Assembly (NCBI RefSeq): GCF_000447795.1 | Contig: NZ_AUNI01000020.1 | Location: forward strand, 186,001 to 250,000 | From: Bacteriovorax sp. Seq25_V | GTDB taxonomy: Bacteria > Bdellovibrionota > Bacteriovoracia > Bacteriovoracales > Bacteriovoracaceae | Reading direction: 5' to 3' | DNA length: 64,000 nt | Part shown: one piece after another, positions 1 through 8,367 of the stretch | How positions within the stretch are numbered: position 1 is the first letter of the stretch | Layout: each line of letters begins with the position of its first letter | Notes under the pieces: model-generated | What the model saw: the letters and a program-made list of their open reading frames with translations, nothing else | Database searches by the model: none | What the model was told of the DNA's origin: nothing | Program-made: the position numbers and the translations under genes

Positions 1-804
1 GGAGATGATACAAAAGTACAGTACGTATCACTTAACGCTCAACAAAGATTCACAGCTCTTCAATCTGGAGAGATTGATGTTCTTTCAAGAAATACTACCA
101 ATACGCTGACTCGAGACACTTCAACGGGACTTAATTTTACGACTCCAATTTATTATGATGGGCAAGGTTTCATGGTGAGAAAGTCCTCGAAAATTACAAG
201 TGCTATGCAATTAAGTGGGGCAAGTGTTTGTACTCAGCAAGGAACCACAACAGAGCTTAATATGTCAGATTTTTTTCGTGCTAATAGACTAAAGTTAAAG
301 CCAGTTGTTTTTGAAAGTAATGATGAGGTAGTCCAATCTTTTGTGAAAGGTCGTTGCGATGCTTTAACAACTGATGCTTCTGGACTTGCAGCGGAAAGAA
401 GTAAGTTTAAAAATCCTGATGAGTTCGTGATTTTACCTGAAGTTATTTCAAAAGAGCCTCTGTCTCCAGCTGTTAGGCATGGTGATGATGAATGGTTTGA
501 TATCGTTAAGTGGACAATGTTTGCATTAGTTGAAGCTGAAGAAATTGGAATTACAAAAGAAAATATTAGTACATTTCTTAAGTCAAAAGATCCACGAGTA
601 AAAAGATTTCTTGGAATAACACCTGGAAATGGTCAAGCTATTGGGCTTGATGAGAAGTGGGCATTTAATATTATTTCAAAAATTGGAAACTACGGTGAAG
701 TTTTTGAAAAGAATGTTGGAAAAGGAAGTACGCTTAAGCTTGAAAGAGGGCTAAATGCTCTATGGAATAAGGGTGGATTAATGTTTTCACCTCCTTTTAG
801 ATAA
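1..804 (+). CDS. aapJ: General L-amino-acid ABC transporter, substrate-binding protein (AapJ/BztA type), 5' end missing
   Basis: The reading frame is open from base 1, so only the C-terminal 267 residues are present; the signal peptide lies outside the window. The protein binds L-amino acids in the periplasm and delivers them to the two permeases encoded just downstream. Family signatures are clear: SGEIDVLSRNTT near the left edge, then GASVCTQQGTTTELN, GRCDALTTDASGLAAER, SKEPLSPAVRHGDD and a C-terminal RGLNALWNKGGL followed by PPFR. This is a cluster 3 (polar amino acid) binding protein of the roughly 340-residue AapJ branch. Order aapJ-Q-M-P is the classic operon layout. Assignment is firm; exact substrate range is inferred from the family. 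Confidence 0.95.
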   Translation, partial: GDDTKVQYVSLNAQQRFTALQSGEIDVLSRNTTNTLTRDTSTGLNFTTPIYYDGQGFMVRKSSKITSAMQLSGASVCTQQGTTTELNMSDFFRANRLKLKPVVFESNDEVVQSFVKGRCDALTTDASGLAAERSKFKNPDEFVILPEVISKEPLSPAVRHGDDEWFDIVKWTMFALVEAEEIGITKENISTFLKSKDPRVKRFLGITPGNGQAIGLDEKWAFNIISKIGNYGEVFEKNVGKGSTLKLERGLNALWNKGGLMFSPPFR

Positions 805-813
805 GGATTTATT

Positions 814-1971
814 TTGTTAAAGAAAATTTTAAATGATGAAAAAATTCGCTCTACACTTTTTCAAGGTGTAGGGCTTTTATTTATTTGTTCGATTATCTAC
901 TATTTCTTTGTTAACACTCAAGCCAACTTAACAAAGCAAAATATCCAAACTGGTTTCGGCTTTTTTGAGCTTGAAGCAGGTTTTGATATTTCAGAGAGTA
1001 TGATTGAATATTGGTCTGATGATACTTATCTTAAGGCCCTTTATGCAGGTATTTTAAATACAGCGAAAGTTGCGCTAATCGGGAATATCTTTGCTATTGG
1101 GCTTGGAGTTATTATCGGAGTTGGTAGCTTATCGACAAATTGGATCATTAAAAAAATCTCAACGACATACGTTGAAATCGTGAGAAATATCCCGTTACTT
1201 CTTCAGCTTTTTTTCTGGTATGCGATCTTAACTGAAAACCTTCCAGATGTTAAAGATGCGATTGAGTTTCTTCCTCACTTCTTTTTAACAAATAGAGGTC
1301 TCTTTATTCCTTTTCCTGTCGAGTCAATTAAGTATGCTTATATTTTTGTAGCATTGGTTGTCTCAGTACTTGGTTACTTTTTTCTTGAAAGAAGAAGAGA
1401 TATTAAAACTGAAGAGACAGGTCTTGAGTCTCCAGTATGGCAAAGATTGAATTATCTAATTTATCTTTTACCTGTCGTGACATGGATGGTTTTAGGGAAA
1501 CCTACAGAGCTTTCGATGCCAGAGCTTGTTGGTTTTAACTTCCAAGGCGGCTATACTTTTACTCCAGAGTTTACGGCATTACTTGTTGGACTAATTATTT
1601 ATACTGCCGCATTTAATGCAGAGATTGCGCGTGCAGGTATAAACTCAATTAGCAGAGGGCAGTGGGAAGCCGCTTCTTCGCTTGGTCTTTCTAAAAAAGA
1701 TACGATGGGAAAAATTATTTTACCACAGGCCTTAAGAGTTATGGTTCCACCTCTAACTTCACAAATTCTAAACTTAACAAAGAATAGTTCACTCGCTGTT
1801 GCTATTGGTTACCCTGACTTTGTTTCAGTAACAAATACAACGATGAATCAGACAGGGCAAGCGATTGAGTGTGTTTTCTTAATTATGGTTGTTTACCTAA
1901 GTTTTTCATTATTAACTTCATTTATTATGAATATTTTCAATAATAGATTTAATAAATTTGAGAGATCATAG
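814..1971 (+). CDS. aapQ: General L-amino-acid ABC transporter permease (AapQ/BztB type)
   Basis: Inner-membrane permease of the amino-acid importer, 385 residues, the long AapQ form with extra membrane spans before the core. I take the TTG at 814 as start because AAGGA sits about 6 bases upstream and the preceding gene stops at 804. Motifs: VEIVRNIPLLLQLFFWYA at the start of the core permease domain, and the EAA loop with AAFNAEIARAGINSI and GQWEAASSLGLSKKDTM near residues 270-300, where the ATPase docks. It pairs with the next gene to form a heterodimeric channel. Confidence 0.94.
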   Translation: MLKKILNDEKIRSTLFQGVGLLFICSIIYYFFVNTQANLTKQNIQTGFGFFELEAGFDISESMIEYWSDDTYLKALYAGILNTAKVALIGNIFAIGLGVIIGVGSLSTNWIIKKISTTYVEIVRNIPLLLQLFFWYAILTENLPDVKDAIEFLPHFFLTNRGLFIPFPVESIKYAYIFVALVVSVLGYFFLERRRDIKTEETGLESPVWQRLNYLIYLLPVVTWMVLGKPTELSMPELVGFNFQGGYTFTPEFTALLVGLIIYTAAFNAEIARAGINSISRGQWEAASSLGLSKKDTMGKIILPQALRVMVPPLTSQILNLTKNSSLAVAIGYPDFVSVTNTTMNQTGQAIECVFLIMVVYLSFSLLTSFIMNIFNNRFNKFERS

Positions 1972-3033
1972 ATGAATATGGTTAATAAATTTGTATATAG
2001 ATTTCCTATTTGGTTAAAAAAGAATCTTTTTAACACTCCTATAAACTCTGTAATATCAATATTTGCGATAGCCTTTCTGTGGAAGTTTATCGTTTATGTT
2101 TTTGACTACATGCTTGTTGGAGCCGTCTGGGGTGGAACGGCCAAGACATGTCGTGAAGTGGGTGGGTTTTGTTATCCGTTTCTATTTGAAAAGGCGCGTT
2201 TTATTATTTATGGATTCTATCCTAGTGAGCTTCTGTGGCGTCCTACACTTGCGATGGTACAACTATTTGGAACAATATTTTATATTAAGGAGCCTAGTCG
2301 TTTTGGTGTAAAGACCTTTATTTATTTGACTATCTCTTTTGTGATTTTCTTTTGGCTTATTGGTGGTGGAGTAGGACTTTCTCCTGTCACAAATGACAAG
2401 TGGGGAGGTCTACCTTTAACCGTAATGCTTGCTTTTATTGGGATTCTATTTTCATACCCTTTTGGAATACTCCTCGCCCTTGCACGACGTTCTGAACTTA
2501 AAATATTAAAGATGCTTTCGGTTTGTTATATTGAGCTTATCCGTGGAGTTCCTCTCATTTCAGTTCTCTTTATGAGTTCAGTTATGTTTCCTCTCTTTCT
2601 CCCCGATGGAGTGAATTTTGATAAGCTTCTTCGTGCTCAAATTGCGATTATCATGTTCGTTTCTGCTTATATGGCGGAGGTTATTCGAGGTGGTCTTGCT
2701 TCTATAGATAAGGGGCAGTATGAAGCAGCTCAGTCTCTAGGACTTAGTTATGCTCAGACAATGATTTATATTATTATTCCTCAAGCGATTAGAATTGTCA
2801 TACCACCAACAGTGAATACTGCGATTGGGATGTTTAAAGATACATCTCTCGTTTTAATTATTGCTCTCTTTGATTTGTTAAATACAACAAAAACGGCAAT
2901 GAGAGACGCAGAGTGGCTTGGTTTTTCTCTGGAAGGTTATGTTTTTGTTGGAGTTATTTATTATGTATTTTGTAGCTTAATGTCTAAATATTCAAAAAGG
3001 CTTGAAACCGAATTTGTAGTTAAGGAGAGGTAA
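1972..3033 (+). CDS. aapM: General L-amino-acid ABC transporter permease (AapM/BztC type)
   Basis: Second inner-membrane permease, 353 residues. The start ATG directly abuts the aapQ stop codon. Motifs: [17 protein letters not shown] and the EAA loop [15 protein letters not shown] with [15 protein letters not shown]. The N-terminal third is hydrophobic and carries three cysteines (CREVGGFC and nearby) that face the periplasm if the usual topology holds. It shares a TAATG overlap with the ATPase gene downstream, which indicates translational coupling. Confidence 0.94.
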   Translation: MNMVNKFVYRFPIWLKKNLFNTPINSVISIFAIAFLWKFIVYVFDYMLVGAVWGGTAKTCREVGGFCYPFLFEKARFIIYGFYPSELLWRPTLAMVQLFGTIFYIKEPSRFGVKTFIYLTISFVIFFWLIGGGVGLSPVTNDKWGGLPLTVMLAFIGILFSYPFGILLALARRSELKILKMLSVCYIELIRGVPLISVLFMSSVMFPLFLPDGVNFDKLLRAQIAIIMFVSAYMAEVIRGGLASIDKGQYEAAQSLGLSYAQTMIYIIIPQAIRIVIPPTVNTAIGMFKDTSLVLIIALFDLLNTTKTAMRDAEWLGFSLEGYVFVGVIYYVFCSLMSKYSKRLETEFVVKER

Positions 3034-3779
3034 TGTCATCTCAAAATGAATTAATGATTGAAATGAAAAATTTAAATAAATGGTATGATCAATTCCACGT
3101 GTTAAAAGATGTGAATCTAAATGTAAAACATGGTGAAAAAATTGTTGTTTGTGGTCCATCTGGCTCTGGTAAATCGACAATGATTAGATGTATAAATCGT
3201 CTTGAGGAATTTCAAAAAGGGTCGTTGACCGTTAATAATATTCCGCTCAATCATGATTTGAAAAATATCGATGCCATTCGAAAAGATGTAGGAATGGTTT
3301 TTCAACATTTTAATTTATTTCCACATTTGTCAATTCTTGAAAATTTAACACTCGCTCCAATTCGTGTTAAGCATATTCCCAAAAAAGAGGCCATTGAAAT
3401 GGCGATGAGTTACCTCGAAATGGTAAAGATTGCGGATCAGGCGAATAAATATCCAGGGCAAATATCTGGTGGACAAAAACAACGTGTCGCGATAGCAAGA
3501 AGTCTTTGTATGAAACCAAAGGTTCTTTTATTTGATGAACCAACATCTGCACTCGATCCAGAGATGGTTAAGGAAGTTCTTGATGTTATGGTTGACCTTG
3601 CAAAAGAAGGGATGACAATGTTATGTGTAACTCACGAAATGGGGTTTGCCCGTGAAGTCGCTGACAGAGTCATTTTTATGGATCAAGGAACAATTCTTGA
3701 AGAGAATACTCCACAAGAATTTTTTAATAACCCACAACATGAAAGAACAAGAGAGTTTTTATCTCAAGTAATTCACTAA
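3033..3779 (+). CDS. aapP: General L-amino-acid ABC transporter ATP-binding protein (AapP/BztD type)
   Basis: Cytoplasmic ATPase of the amino-acid importer, 248 residues, normal family length. It has Walker [11 protein letters not shown]-loop [13 protein letters not shown], signature [14 protein letters not shown], Walker [13 protein letters not shown] and the H-loop in VTHEMGFA. The start ATG overlaps the aapM stop by one base and is preceded by AAGGAGAGG. It closely follows the GlnQ/HisP pattern; the context of two long permeases and an AapJ protein decides the name. Confidence 0.95.
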   Translation: MSSQNELMIEMKNLNKWYDQFHVLKDVNLNVKHGEKIVVCGPSGSGKSTMIRCINRLEEFQKGSLTVNNIPLNHDLKNIDAIRKDVGMVFQHFNLFPHLSILENLTLAPIRVKHIPKKEAIEMAMSYLEMVKIADQANKYPGQISGGQKQRVAIARSLCMKPKVLLFDEPTSALDPEMVKEVLDVMVDLAKEGMTMLCVTHEMGFAREVADRVIFMDQGTILEENTPQEFFNNPQHERTREFLSQVIH

Positions 3780-3780
3780 T

Positions 3781-4380
3781 ATGCAATTTGGACTTTTTGG
3801 GGAACCAGAATCGATTGAAGTAATTAATTTGGATGGTGAAGTCATTTACTATCCAAATTTCTTTACTGATGATTTTTTCGAAGAATTAAGAAAAGAAATT
3901 AATTGGCGCCAAGATAAAATTACTCTCTATGGTAAAACTCACGACATCCCGCGACTCCAGGCCTGGTATGGGGACGGTGAAAAGGACTATAGTTATTCTG
4001 GTGTAAAGCTTCAAAATAATAATTTTAATCAAGTTTTAAATATTATCCGTGAGAAAATTTCAACAGGCGTTGGACTTGAATTTAACTCTTGTCTTTGTAA
4101 TCTCTATCGTGATGGTAGAGACTATGCTGCTTGGCATAGTGATGATGAGAAAGAGTTGGGAGTGAATCCCATTATTGCCTCTGCAAGTTTTGGAGAAACG
4201 AGAAAATTTATCTTCAAACATAAGACTAATAAAGGTGTTGAAAAAGTTGAATTGAATGTCGAAGACAAATCCCTCATTATTATGAAAGGAAAGCTTCAAC
4301 ACTGCTGGAAACATCAGATTTCAAAAACTGCAAAAAAGGTTGGACAGAGAATTAATCTAACCTTTAGGACTATCAAGTAG
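3781..4380 (+). CDS. alkB: AlkB-family 2-oxoglutarate/Fe(II) dioxygenase (alkylation repair)
   Basis: Likely repairs 1-methyladenine and 3-methylcytosine in DNA or RNA by oxidative demethylation. The protein has 199 residues and resembles the ALKBH2/3 branch. The iron ligands are visible as WHSDDE (H119, D121) and the distal histidine in CWKHQI (H178); the 2-oxoglutarate arginines are in GQRINLTFR (R190, R196). PRLQAWYGD and SYSGVKLQ match the nucleotide-recognition region. It begins one base after the aapP stop with no clear ribosome binding site, so it may be read through from that operon. Its 3' end overlaps the convergent bpt gene by 24 bp. Confidence 0.9.
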   Translation: MQFGLFGEPESIEVINLDGEVIYYPNFFTDDFFEELRKEINWRQDKITLYGKTHDIPRLQAWYGDGEKDYSYSGVKLQNNNFNQVLNIIREKISTGVGLEFNSCLCNLYRDGRDYAAWHSDDEKELGVNPIIASASFGETRKFIFKHKTNKGVEKVELNVEDKSLIIMKGKLQHCWKHQISKTAKKVGQRINLTFRTIK

Positions 4381-5073
4381 AAGATCATTCCAAGTCTTAG
4401 TATCCCATTCATAAATTTGATTTGGTTTAAATTGTGACTTGTATGCCATTGATTTATTCTCCTCAATCCAATAACCCAAATAATAATGAGAAAGATTATC
4501 ATCCATGGCATATTCAATTTCTTTGAGTGCTCCAAAAGTTCCTAGATTTCGCTTGGAGTAATCAGGATCAAAAACAAAATAGACACTACTCAAAGAAGTC
4601 AGGCCTTTTTCTAAAATACCAAAAGCAATCATTTTATCATTAAGAAAAAATTCACTCACTAATTGTGTTCCAGTATACTGATAAAATGTTTGTCTGAAAT
4701 CTTCTTCATTATCGACATGCTTACTTTCAAAACGTGCAGATGAATGCTTTAGATAGAGTGCAAAGTGTTCTTTTCTAAAAATAAGTGGTGAAAAATAAAC
4801 TTTAATATCAGAGTTTTTCTTTAATATTTTTCTCTGTGATTTTGATGGGTGAAATTTATCAACTTTCAATCTTATGGGGAGACACTTCTGACAACCATGA
4901 CATTTTGGCCGAAATTGAAACTGTCCAAATTTTCTCCAACCTTCACTTAATAAAAAATCCATTTCTTCTTTTTCTATTTCCGAAGCAAAGAAGAACTGGT
5001 GCTGTTCGAGCTGGCCTTGGAGGTAAGGACACTTGTCTGGGGCCGAAATTCTTGGAGTCGTCAGTAGCTTCAT
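4357..5073 (-). CDS. bpt: Aspartate/glutamate leucyltransferase (bacterial N-end rule)
   Basis: Transfers leucine from Leu-tRNA to N-terminal Asp or Glu, marking proteins for ClpS/ClpAP. The protein has 238 residues, the usual length. The N-terminal cysteine motif is present (APDKCPYLQGQLEQH) along with FRPKCHGCQKCLPIRL, which together form the conserved Cys cluster of the Ate1/Bpt family. The C-terminal GNAT-like half has STSVYF-like SLSSVYFVFDPDYSKRNLG and YYLGYWIEENKSMAYKSQF. The convergent overlap with alkB means the two transcripts are antisense for 24 bp. Confidence 0.92.
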   Translation of the reverse strand: MKLLTTPRISAPDKCPYLQGQLEQHQFFFASEIEKEEMDFLLSEGWRKFGQFQFRPKCHGCQKCLPIRLKVDKFHPSKSQRKILKKNSDIKVYFSPLIFRKEHFALYLKHSSARFESKHVDNEEDFRQTFYQYTGTQLVSEFFLNDKMIAFGILEKGLTSLSSVYFVFDPDYSKRNLGTFGALKEIEYAMDDNLSHYYLGYWIEENKSMAYKSQFKPNQIYEWDTKTWNDLLLDSPKG

Positions 5074-5176
5074 ATGTCTATATTATCACGTAGAAATGTT
5101 TGATGGGTCAAACAAAAGTCACTGAAATTATTGGAAAATTTTACCAAAATATGACTTATGTCAATGTACGGGAATA

Positions 5177-5189
5177 TATCATTATGATA
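5177..5189. promoter_or_regulatory. 13-bp palindrome upstream of the HiPIP gene
   Basis: TATCATTATGATA is an odd-centred perfect palindrome 36 bp before the HiPIP start codon. It overlaps a possible -10 element (TATGAT). Its ATCATTAT and GATAATG parts resemble Fur-box half sites but are in the wrong relative arrangement for a standard 19-bp Fur box. A regulatory role is only suggested. Confidence 0.3.
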
Positions 5190-5225
5190 ATGTAATTTCA
5201 TACATACTAGAATTAGGAGATATAT

Positions 5226-5546
5226 ATGGATAGAAGAAAATTTTTTATGTCTGGAGCTTTAGGTTTAGCTTCTCTTGTTGGTGCTCGTTCTGTCTTAGCA
5301 AATGAGTGTAAAGTCGGTGCAGAGCCTGCAGGTAAGAAAGTCGCAAAGAATAAAGAAAGACTTGATTATGTAGTAAATGCTGCTGATGCGAAATCACATG
5401 CAAAATACAAAGCTGGTTCAACTTGTGCGAACTGTAAGTTTTATAAAAAAGCAAAAGAAGAAGGTGGATACGCTCCATGTCCAATGCTTGCTAATAAATA
5501 TGTTTCAAATTGTGGATGGTGTAAGTCTTACGCAGCTGCAAAGTAA
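5226..5546 (+). CDS. High-potential iron-sulfur protein (HiPIP), Tat-exported
   Basis: Small periplasmic electron carrier with one [4Fe-4S] cluster, 106 residues. The N-terminus is a twin-arginine signal (MDRRKFFMSGALGLASL, cleavage near SVLA-N). Cluster ligands are C67, C70, C85 and C99 in the pattern CANC...APC...GWC; C96 is an extra cysteine close to the last ligand. Tat export fits a cofactor inserted in the cytoplasm. AGGAGA lies 8 bases before the ATG. It would donate electrons to a respiratory or photosynthetic reaction centre in other bacteria; here respiratory use is the natural guess. It is a single-gene unit ended by the hairpin at 5552. Confidence 0.9.
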   Translation: MDRRKFFMSGALGLASLVGARSVLANECKVGAEPAGKKVAKNKERLDYVVNAADAKSHAKYKAGSTCANCKFYKKAKEEGGYAPCPMLANKYVSNCGWCKSYAAAK

Positions 5547-6137
5547 TTATGATGGGTCCTTAGAGGCCCATTTTTTTTGCTCTTCAACGACTTTGGAGAG
5601 TGGTGCCAATAAACTTTCATAACTCTCTCCATTAAGATACTCAAGACTATATACTAAAGCCTCAAGCGTGGACAATGCTTCTTCAGCGCAAGCTTTGCGG
5701 ACGCTTTTATAAATTGTTTTAGGAGTGTCCCCCTCGCTAAAATGATAAGTTGGTAGACTTCCAAGAAGTTCTTGATTACCAAGGAGCAAGCTTCTTGCCT
5801 TATCCCATGTTCCATCGAGTAGAATGAGATTTTGTTTTCTGTTTTTTTCTAGCTCTTCTATTTCTTTTGAATGATTGTTTTTAAAAATTAGTATTGGTTT
5901 ATATTTTTCGATAAAGTCTATAATTATACTTTTAAAATGTGGATTATCGCTATCAAGAAGGATCAGGTTATTAATTTGAAGCTTGGCCATTAAAGCTGTA
6001 TTAAAAGGATGCTCGCGCTCTTTAACGTGTCTAATAATGAGAACATGGTTCTCGATCATTGTTGGCCTTAGCTGGTCACAATAACAATTTGAAACAGGTC
6101 TTAAGCATTCGGTACAGCTGAGGCGTTTACTAGTCAT
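5547..6137 (-). CDS. tapT: DTW-domain tRNA-uridine aminocarboxypropyltransferase
   Basis: Predicted to transfer the aminocarboxypropyl group from S-adenosylmethionine to uridine (acp3U) in tRNA; E. coli TapT (YfiP) is the characterised homologue. The protein has 196 residues. Visible features are the zinc-binding SCTECLRPVSNCYC near residues 7-20 and the family-defining DGTW at about residue 107 followed by DKARSLL. RKACAEEALSTLEALVY is the conserved C-terminal helix. Its start overlaps the upstream SRPBCC gene by 8 bp, so the two form an operon. Its stop lies immediately beside the HiPIP stop. Confidence 0.85.
   Translation of the reverse strand: MTSKRLSCTECLRPVSNCYCDQLRPTMIENHVLIIRHVKEREHPFNTALMAKLQINNLILLDSDNPHFKSIIIDFIEKYKPILIFKNNHSKEIEELEKNRKQNLILLDGTWDKARSLLLGNQELLGSLPTYHFSEGDTPKTIYKSVRKACAEEALSTLEALVYSLEYLNGESYESLLAPLSKVVEEQKKWASKDPS
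5552..5578 (+). terminator. Rho-independent terminator after HiPIP
   Basis: ATGGGTC pairs with GGCCCAT (one G-T pair) around a short loop and is followed directly by eight T residues. It lies inside the 3' end of the convergent tapT coding region, so the same bases encode the last residues of that protein. Confidence 0.75.
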
Positions 6138-6582
6138 GACTGTCGTTAAAAGTGTCGAGGTATATTGGTTTGCGATAGTACATGAGAAAGTAAACTACAG
6201 GGTAAACAGCGAGCTCTAAAATAGGGTGAGAGCATTCGTAAACAATATGATCTTGAATGTATGATTTTTCATCAGAAATCTGTCTAATCTTATGAGTATG
6301 TTTCCAGAGAGTGAAAGGAAATGGCATCTCACGTGCTTGATCAACAAAGAAGCACTCTTCATCTGACTCAAAAGAATCGACAATAATATTCACCCATGAT
6401 TGGTAGTTTCCAAGAACAGATGAAATAATGTGGACTTCTCCATTCTTAGTACAACCATCAAACTGAGTAATTTCAATTTTAACAAATGGTGGAGTCAACT
6501 TGATGAGAAACTCCTTCTTGAATTGACTCAAGATATCTCTAGGCCTACCAAATACATTTGTTCTAATATTTACTCGTTTCAT
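6130..6582 (-). CDS. SRPBCC (START-like) ligand-binding family protein
   Basis: A 150-residue protein that fits the SRPBCC helix-grip fold. The signature is the central FVDQAREMPFPFTLWKHTHKI, as in related proteins where this strand reads FVDEQVRGPFRSWRHTHRF-like, followed by HIVYECS. The fold binds a hydrophobic ligand in a pocket; no ligand can be predicted. No signal peptide is visible, so it is cytoplasmic. It is the first gene of a two-gene unit with tapT. Nothing in the sequence ties it to tRNA modification. Confidence 0.65.
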   Translation of the reverse strand: MKRVNIRTNVFGRPRDILSQFKKEFLIKLTPPFVKIEITQFDGCTKNGEVHIISSVLGNYQSWVNIIVDSFESDEECFFVDQAREMPFPFTLWKHTHKIRQISDEKSYIQDHIVYECSHPILELAVYPVVYFLMYYRKPIYLDTFNDSHD

Positions 6583-6660
6583 ACTCTTATTCTATCATAT
6601 ATTAATTAGTTAGTTAAAGTCCTGAAAGGTAGACGCTTCCTATACATAAGTGGCTAAAAC

Positions 6661-6688
6661 TTGACCTTTAGATTTTTTCCTGTAGAAT
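6661..6688 (+). promoter_or_regulatory. Predicted sigma70-type promoter for the 60-aa ORF
   Basis: TTGACC, 16-base spacer, TAGAAT. Predicted transcription start is about 55 bases before the ORF start at 6749. It is the best promoter match in this intergenic region and supports the small ORF being expressed. Confidence 0.4.
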
Positions 6689-6748
6689 TTAGTAATTATT
6701 ATTTGTTTACACTCTGTAGATAAATATCCCAGTGCCATAGGAGGTTGC

Positions 6749-6931
6749 ATGAGCTTACTTGAAAGATTTAAGCTAGAGGACCAAGAGATGGAAAGGTTTT
6801 CATTGAATCAGGTCTTTATCCCACACAAGGATAGTCCAAAAAAATTGGATAAGGCCATTAAATGTGAGTCCTCAAAATTGATTTCTGACAACGTTGAATT
6901 AGAAGAACCAACTTCTACTTCAAATAGTTAA
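6749..6931 (+). CDS. Small hypothetical protein, 60 aa
   Basis: Not recognised. The case for a real gene is a perfect AGGAGG five bases upstream of the ATG, a plausible promoter at 6661, and a stop codon that abuts the convergent gene without overlap. The protein is hydrophilic and charged, with no membrane segment or signal peptide: acidic and lysine-rich in the first half, SKLISDNVELEEPTSTSNS at the end. It may be a small cytoplasmic regulator or adaptor, but nothing shows that. Confidence 0.5.
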   Translation: MSLLERFKLEDQEMERFSLNQVFIPHKDSPKKLDKAIKCESSKLISDNVELEEPTSTSNS

Positions 6932-7378
6932 TTATCTTAAGCGGGACTTTACACAACGTGTGAGTCTCGCATCTCCAATTTCAAATTGATCAAGACAATC
7001 ACTGTAAATATTTTCTGTGAAAATTGCGCACGAGCCATCTTCGCTAAAGCGAGATTCTTTTCTGCGATCCATACAGAAGTAGGTGAGATTTTGGGAAATT
7101 TCAATTTCCTGTTCTTTCTCATCGACGCGAACCACCTTTGGTTTTTTTGGTTCAGCAGTATGTTTTGGAACGATAGTAATTTTTTTGTAGCTCTTATGAG
7201 ATTTTTCGTCTTCTTGTAATTTATCCCAATTCCTCGCTCGCATAAGTCTATACTTCTCTAGGAGAAGTTCTTTTTGTGTACGAGGTCGGTATTGCTGTTT
7301 TTCGACAGTTTCAATAGTTTTGATACCAGCACATGAAGTAAGTACTAGTAGGGTGAATATAGTAATCAAGTTTTTCAT
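6932..7378 (-). CDS. Hypothetical lipoprotein, 148 aa
   Basis: No family recognised. The N-terminus MKNLITIFTLLVLTSCAG is a lipoprotein signal with the lipobox LTSC, so the mature protein starts at C16 and is anchored to a membrane. The mature part is very basic (KSHKSYKKI, KHTAEPKKPKVVRVD) and ends in a segment with three cysteines (FCMDRRKES, GSCAIF, YSDCLDQF) plus C143, which could form disulfides in the periplasm. It follows the endonuclease I gene by 3 bp and is probably cotranscribed with it. Confidence 0.65.
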   Translation of the reverse strand: MKNLITIFTLLVLTSCAGIKTIETVEKQQYRPRTQKELLLEKYRLMRARNWDKLQEDEKSHKSYKKITIVPKHTAEPKKPKVVRVDEKEQEIEISQNLTYFCMDRRKESRFSEDGSCAIFTENIYSDCLDQFEIGDARLTRCVKSRLR

Positions 7379-7381
7379 TTT

Positions 7382-8170
7382 TTAAAAATCTTTTACGAGG
7401 TCTACCAAGTATGGATCATCAATATATGGATTTCTATTTTTTTGAATTTTATATATCTTTTCGTTTCGAGCGATCTCTTCTTCATCAACAGGATCTTCTT
7501 TGTCCCATTTTCTCAAGTAATATTCTTCTGCATTTGAAATTTCCAACTGATACCTTGTAGAAAAATAAAATAGTGCTCTCGCAACATTCCCTCGGTGATT
7601 AACTGGTGGCTCGAAAGCTTTGATTTCTTCAGTTGAATTTTTAGCAGTACCTCTTTTAGATATTATGCATTTATCTGATACAACTCTTCCATCAACTTCT
7701 GCAAAGATTAAATTACTTCTTGAAGAATTTGCATTTGACCAAACTCCGAATAAGTGATGAAGATCATTTTTTTGAGTATTCTTTGAAAATTTAGGATTGA
7801 ATTTACTTTGTGGCCAAGTGTGTTCACAATTTAAAATATTAGGATTTGGAATCTTGTCCTTTCCGATACCTACTTCTTGTCCGTATCTCATATCGCAATA
7901 GCGATCTTCGAAATAATAATTTCCAGATGAATCTCTTTTAAGATCAATTTCACCGAAGAGGTACTGTCTTGCTCTTTTGTAATCGAAATTAACTTCTTGA
8001 TCCTTTGAGATTGCCTCAAAGAGATGGGATTTAAGCGAGCCGTCTTGAGAATACTGTTCAAGTTTTTCAACAAGATCTTTTGAGTAGAAATTATTTTTTG
8101 ATAAATCTCCAAAAGCACTGCTTGCAATGATGAATGTAAAGTACACACAAAGGTGTCTAAGCTTAGACAT
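7382..8170 (-). CDS. Secreted endonuclease I (EndA/NucM family)
   Basis: Periplasmic or extracellular non-specific nuclease of the beta-beta-alpha metal family, 262 residues with a Sec signal (cleavage near ASSAFG). Active-site motifs are ILNCEHTWPQSKF (catalytic His) and NDLHHLFGVWSNANSSRSNL (metal-binding Asn region), in usual order. YDFKRARQYLFGE-type text (YKRARQYLFGEIDL) and PPVNHRGNVARALFYFSTRY are further family landmarks. Cysteines in RYCDMRYG, LNCEHT and DKCII could form the disulfides typical of this family. A second paralogue lies at 41718-42626. It likely digests external DNA for nutrients. Confidence 0.92.
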   Translation of the reverse strand: MSKLRHLCVYFTFIIASSAFGDLSKNNFYSKDLVEKLEQYSQDGSLKSHLFEAISKDQEVNFDYKRARQYLFGEIDLKRDSSGNYYFEDRYCDMRYGQEVGIGKDKIPNPNILNCEHTWPQSKFNPKFSKNTQKNDLHHLFGVWSNANSSRSNLIFAEVDGRVVSDKCIISKRGTAKNSTEEIKAFEPPVNHRGNVARALFYFSTRYQLEISNAEEYYLRKWDKEDPVDEEEIARNEKIYKIQKNRNPYIDDPYLVDLVKDF

Positions 8171-8301
8171 TTTTAATTCCTTCCTTGGAATATTATAAGT
8201 TTAACAAGAAAATTTAAGAAGGCCAATAAAAAAGTTAAAAAAATTAGATATTTAAGGAGTCTAAAATTGTCAGAATTATTTTTAACTGATAAATATTTTT
8301 C

Positions 8302-8336
8302 TTCATTTAAAGAAATTCATTTAATGATGTTATAAT
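8302..8336 (+). promoter_or_regulatory. fabH promoter: extended -10 with upstream 9-bp direct repeat
   Basis: TGTTATAAT at 8328-8336 is an extended -10 element, 31 bases before the fabH ATG. Just upstream, TTCATTTAA occurs twice (8302-8310 and 8316-8324) with a 14-bp period where a -35 element would be. The repeat could bind an activator or repressor; no -35 consensus is seen. Confidence 0.4.
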
Positions 8337-8367
8337 ATTATATACAAAATTTATCTAAGGTGATGTT

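Noticed and set aside
2096..2311. 71-codon open frame inside aapM
   Set aside because: It is a shifted frame of a clear permease gene, with no ribosome binding site and no family resemblance.
4836..5093. 85-codon plus-strand frame over bpt
   Set aside because: It is the antisense of the conserved Bpt N-terminus.
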